Source: JAUWKC01 sp035529895
GTDB lineage: Bacteria > Planctomycetota > Phycisphaerae > Sedimentisphaerales > Anaerobacaceae
Direction: 5' to 3'
NCBI GenBank assembly: GCA_035529895.1
Contig: DATKVV010000021.1
Span: forward strand, 1 to 16,433
DNA: 16,433 nucleotides
The notes under the pieces were generated by a model. That model saw nothing but the letters and a program-made list of their open reading frames with translations. It did no database searches and was not told where the DNA came from. Numbering within the stretch: position 1 is the first letter of the stretch; each line of letters begins with the position of its first letter. The position numbers and the translations under genes were made by a program. Positions 14,059 through 16,433 of this stretch are shown here, one piece after another.

Positions 14059-15060
14059 TTATAGCAGCCTTTCGGCAATCTGGACAGCATTAAGCGCCGC
14101 GCCCTTTCGCAACTGGTCGCCTGCGACCCAGATATTTATGCCGCGATTGTCCGGTATCGAGTCGTCCTGGCGAATCCGGCCCACGAAGACGTCATCTTTG
14201 CCGGTGGCGTCGATGGGCATTGGGAAGCGGTTATGTTCGCGGTCATCGATAAGTGAAACGCCCGGTGCGGTGCTCAGCAGGTCCCGGACCTGCTCGGGTG
14301 TGATTGGGTCGGTGAATTCGAGGTTAATGCTCTCGCAGTGGGCCCTGAATACCGGGATACGAATGCAGGTACAGGTGATAGCAATGCCCGGGCAATCAAA
14401 AATCTTCCTGGTTTCCTTGACCATCTTGACCTCTTCAAGGTTGTACCCGGTGACATCGAGGTCCGAGTTGTGGCTGAAGATGTTAAAGGCGATTTGATAG
14501 GGAAAAACCTTGCAGGCAGGCGGTTTGCCCTCAAGCATTTCACGGGTTTGGTTCTCCAGCTCAACCATCGCCGAGTAGCCTGCGCCGCTGGCCGCCTGAT
14601 AGGTGCTGACGACCATCCTCTTGACGGGATTTGCCTTGTGGAGGGGCCATACCGGCACGATGGCGATAATCGTCGAACAGTTCGGATTGGCGATTATGCC
14701 CTTATGCTTTGCGATTTCCTGCGGATTTATTTCCGGCACGATGAGCGGTACTTCGGGGTCCATTCTGAAAGCGGAGGAGTTATCGACCACAACCGCACCG
14801 GCTTGCGCCGCAGCCGGAGCAAACTCTTTGCTGCGGGACGCGCCCGCCGAGAACAAGGCAATATCGACGCGATTAAAACTGTTTTTGGTGAGCTCCTCGA
14901 CCGTATACTGCTTGCTTTTGAATTCGATTCTCTTACCGGCCGAGCGGCTGCTCGCCAGCATTTTGAGAGAATCAAACGGGAAATCGCGTTCTTCGAGTAT
15001 CTTCAGAAATTCCTGACCGACCGCTCCGGTTACCCCTGCAATTGCCAGATTACAACCCAT
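14059..15060 (-). CDS. asd: Aspartate-semialdehyde dehydrogenase
   Basis: A 333-residue cytoplasmic enzyme that reduces aspartyl phosphate to aspartate semialdehyde with NADPH, the branch point for lysine, diaminopimelate, threonine and methionine. The N-terminal nucleotide loop is GVTGAVGQ (G9, G12, G15). The catalytic cysteine is C128 in NPNCSTI and the acid/base histidine is H241 in FRAHCESINLEF. A second conserved block is STYQAASGAGYSAM. The length is that of the bacterial family. The ATG at 15060 follows AGGAGTT, and a promoter lies about 100 bases upstream. It is first of the asd-truA pair. Confidence 0.97.
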   Translation of the reverse strand: MGCNLAIAGVTGAVGQEFLKILEERDFPFDSLKMLASSRSAGKRIEFKSKQYTVEELTKNSFNRVDIALFSAGASRSKEFAPAAAQAGAVVVDNSSAFRMDPEVPLIVPEINPQEIAKHKGIIANPNCSTIIAIVPVWPLHKANPVKRMVVSTYQAASGAGYSAMVELENQTREMLEGKPPACKVFPYQIAFNIFSHNSDLDVTGYNLEEVKMVKETRKIFDCPGIAITCTCIRIPVFRAHCESINLEFTDPITPEQVRDLLSTAPGVSLIDDREHNRFPMPIDATGKDDVFVGRIRQDDSIPDNRGINIWVAGDQLRKGAALNAVQIAERLL

Positions 15061-15157
15061 CTTCCAACTCCTAAAGACTTCCTGTGATATTCAAACCGAA
15101 AGGCAGCCGAGAAAAGCGACTGCCTCTAAACCAGCAAAAAACCCAGTGTGAGGGCGA

Positions 15158-15186
15158 ATTATAGCATTCGAATTACCAAAATACAA
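15158..15186 (-). promoter_or_regulatory. Sigma-70-like promoter for asd-truA
   Basis: On the minus strand TATAAT (15163-15158) is preceded directly by TGC, making an extended -10. A 17-base spacer separates it from TTGTAT (15186-15181), which matches the -35 consensus in its first three bases. It lies about 100 bases upstream of the asd ATG and downstream of the BASS gene stop. A weak stem, AGGCAG/CTGCCT (15101-15106 and 15120-15125), lies in the resulting 5' leader. Confidence 0.65.
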
Positions 15187-15210
15187 TAGTCACAAGCTAA
15201 TATATATTAT

Positions 15211-16146
15211 TTATTGTGCTACAGGTTCGGCGGGCCTTTTCTGCCAGAGTTCAGCCATTATCGAGGCGGTAATAATGCAGATAAAGACGAAAATCGCCGC
15301 GGGCAGTGCGGTTTTCTTTCCGAAATGCTCCAGGGCGAGTGTCGCCCCCAAACCGGCATTCTGCATGCCGATCTCAATTGAGAGGGTTCGCCTTCGCCTC
15401 GTATCCATCCTGAAAGCCGACCCCACCCCGTAACCGGCGAGCATTCCATAGATGTTCAAGACCACAGCGGCAGCCAAAACAACTCCGGTCAGCTCGGCCA
15501 GCCGCTCTCGATTAAGAGCTATTACCAGTGAGCAAATGAATATTATAAATGTTACAGATATCGCCGGAAAAACCGGCAGAATCGCTTCCGCTTCTTTCTT
15601 GAAAAAGTGCCTTACTCCAAAGCCCACAAATAAAGGAAGTATCACCATGAAAACCACATCAAACACCATATTGCGGAAAGGAACAGGCAAAAGCGAGCCG
15701 GCTAAAAGAAAAGTCAGCCCCGGCGTCAGTAAAGGGCACAACAAGGTGGAGACGGTCGTCAGCGAAACCGAGTATGCGGTATCGGCTTTGGCAATATAAC
15801 TCATTACGTTACTTGCCATAGCGCCGGGCGCGGCGCCGGTCAGTATCAACCCGACCGAAAGCTCGGCCGGCAACGCGAACGCCTTGGCCAGGAGAAACGC
15901 CCCAAACGGCATAATAGTGAATTGAGCACAGCAACCTGTCAGGACGACGGCCGGCCTGTTTGCGATTCTTTTGAAATCATCAACCTCCAGAACCGCACCG
16001 ATGCCGAACATCGTCAGGGCAAAGAACAGCTTCTTGTAATTATCCAAAGCCTCAAAAGGCGCCGGGTAAAAATACGCTGTGACTCCGAAAACTACCACCC
16101 AGACTGCGAAATACTTCGTGTAAAAGGACAATATTTTTCCGAGCAT
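15211..16146 (-). CDS. Bile acid:sodium symporter family (BASS) transporter
   Basis: A 311-residue inner-membrane protein with about nine or ten hydrophobic helices, in the BASS/SBF family of sodium-coupled organic anion carriers. Family marks are FALTMFGIGAVLEVDDF in the second segment, GAAPGAMASNVMSYIAKAD then AYSVSLTTVSTLLCPLLTP (the crossover region that binds sodium in known members), and SIEIGMQNAGLGATLAL near the C-terminus. The substrate may be a keto acid such as pantoate or pyruvate, or a bile-acid-like anion; sequence alone does not tell. The ATG at 16146 lacks a strong ribosome binding site. It is separated from asd by a promoter, so it is probably its own unit. Confidence 0.92.
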   Translation of the reverse strand: MLGKILSFYTKYFAVWVVVFGVTAYFYPAPFEALDNYKKLFFALTMFGIGAVLEVDDFKRIANRPAVVLTGCCAQFTIMPFGAFLLAKAFALPAELSVGLILTGAAPGAMASNVMSYIAKADTAYSVSLTTVSTLLCPLLTPGLTFLLAGSLLPVPFRNMVFDVVFMVILPLFVGFGVRHFFKKEAEAILPVFPAISVTFIIFICSLVIALNRERLAELTGVVLAAAVVLNIYGMLAGYGVGSAFRMDTRRRRTLSIEIGMQNAGLGATLALEHFGKKTALPAAIFVFICIITASIMAELWQKRPAEPVAQ

Positions 16147-16240
16147 AGGGCATAAGTTTAGCCCCGCAGCCGCGAAGTGACAACATATTTATCCGTGCGC
16201 TCCGGCACAGGGGTGCATCTGTAGTTTGTAGGTAGATTTT

Positions 16241-16432
16241 TCAGGCGGCCAGCGGCTTTTGCGACCATAACTGCTCCCATCGGTTATTCAGGCAGGTAAT
16301 CCGCAACGCTAACACCGCCGATGAGCCGGCTCTGCTCCAGATCATCCCAGACTGCTTCAATCTCTTACCCACCACGTGCTTGCAGCCGGCCTCCACCGCA
16401 CCAGAACCTATATCATACCCAGCCGCCCTAAA
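16241..16432 (-). mobile_element. ISKra4-family transposase, C-terminal part (cut by window edge)
   Basis: The last 63 residues of a transposase enter from the right edge and end at the TGA at 16241-16243. The block GYDIGSGAVEAGCKHVVGK then RLKQSGMIWSRAGSSAVLAL and LNNRWEQLW is the conserved C-terminus of ISKra4-family transposases. The rest of the gene is outside the window. The end of the element should lie in the roughly 95 bases between this stop and the BASS gene; GGGGTGCATCTG from about 16210 is a possible end but cannot be confirmed without the other terminus. Confidence 0.85.
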
Positions 16433-16433
16433 T

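Noticed and set aside
14338..15087. Plus-strand open frame of 249 codons opposite asd
   Set aside because: It is the reverse complement of a fully conserved aspartate-semialdehyde dehydrogenase; no protein features of its own were seen.

Overview
The window looks like chromosomal DNA from an uncultured bacterium, most likely a planctomycete of the Phycisphaerae/Sedimentisphaerales type. This is an inference from gene style: secreted parallel beta-helix and M28 lipoproteins with long uncharacterised C-termini, a C-terminal AW..WI signature common in planctomycete HEAT-like proteins, and DUF3795, C_GCAxxG_C_C and BASS-type genes side by side. No rRNA, tRNA or CRISPR array was found. Transposase fragments sit at both ends: the N-terminus of an IS110-family transposase on the left (1-126, minus) and the C-terminus of an ISKra4-family transposase on the right (16241-16432, minus).

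Layout. 1-248 holds the start of the IS110-type element, with a leader ORF and a hairpin over the transposase ribosome binding site, then a plus-strand intrinsic terminator. 249-975 is a long leader with hairpins and a strong Shine-Dalgarno that serves overlapping short reading frames, one of them cysteine-rich. 976-3012 is the only plus-strand gene, a secreted multicopper oxidase closed by a strong terminator. From 3108 to 16146 everything runs on the minus strand, mostly with gaps under 60 bases. In transcription order it is: BASS transporter; asd and truA, behind a good promoter; a deleted GNAT pseudogene; a truncated glycosyltransferase start; M28 peptidase; GT4 glycosyltransferase; lipoprotein; cupin; frameshifted GNAT; carboxymuconolactone-decarboxylase-like protein; an unrecognised 318-320 aa protein coupled to a DUF3795 protein; a beta-helix protein fused to a VOC domain; YjbQ; a C_GCAxxG_C_C redox protein; and a LysE-type exporter.

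How the genes fit together. asd (lysine/threonine/methionine pathway) and truA form a conserved housekeeping pair. The 3.1-8.7 kb part is a co-directional run of small stress, detoxification or redox families (cupin, GNAT, CMD, DUF3795, VOC, YjbQ, C_GCAxxG_C_C, LysE) with tight or overlapping junctions. I see no pathway that links them all. Many of these small genes carry lesions: a probable stop loss in the cupin, a frameshift in the GNAT, an ATG-to-ATA start change in the CMD gene, a lost stop between beta-helix and VOC, and an internal deletion in the second GNAT. This suggests either local gene decay or consensus errors in the assembly. No complete new defence or biosynthetic system was found. 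The most unusual signals are the cysteine-rich frame in the oxidase leader, the IS110 leader hairpin, the beta-helix/VOC fusion and the glycosyltransferase remnant next to the peptidase gene.
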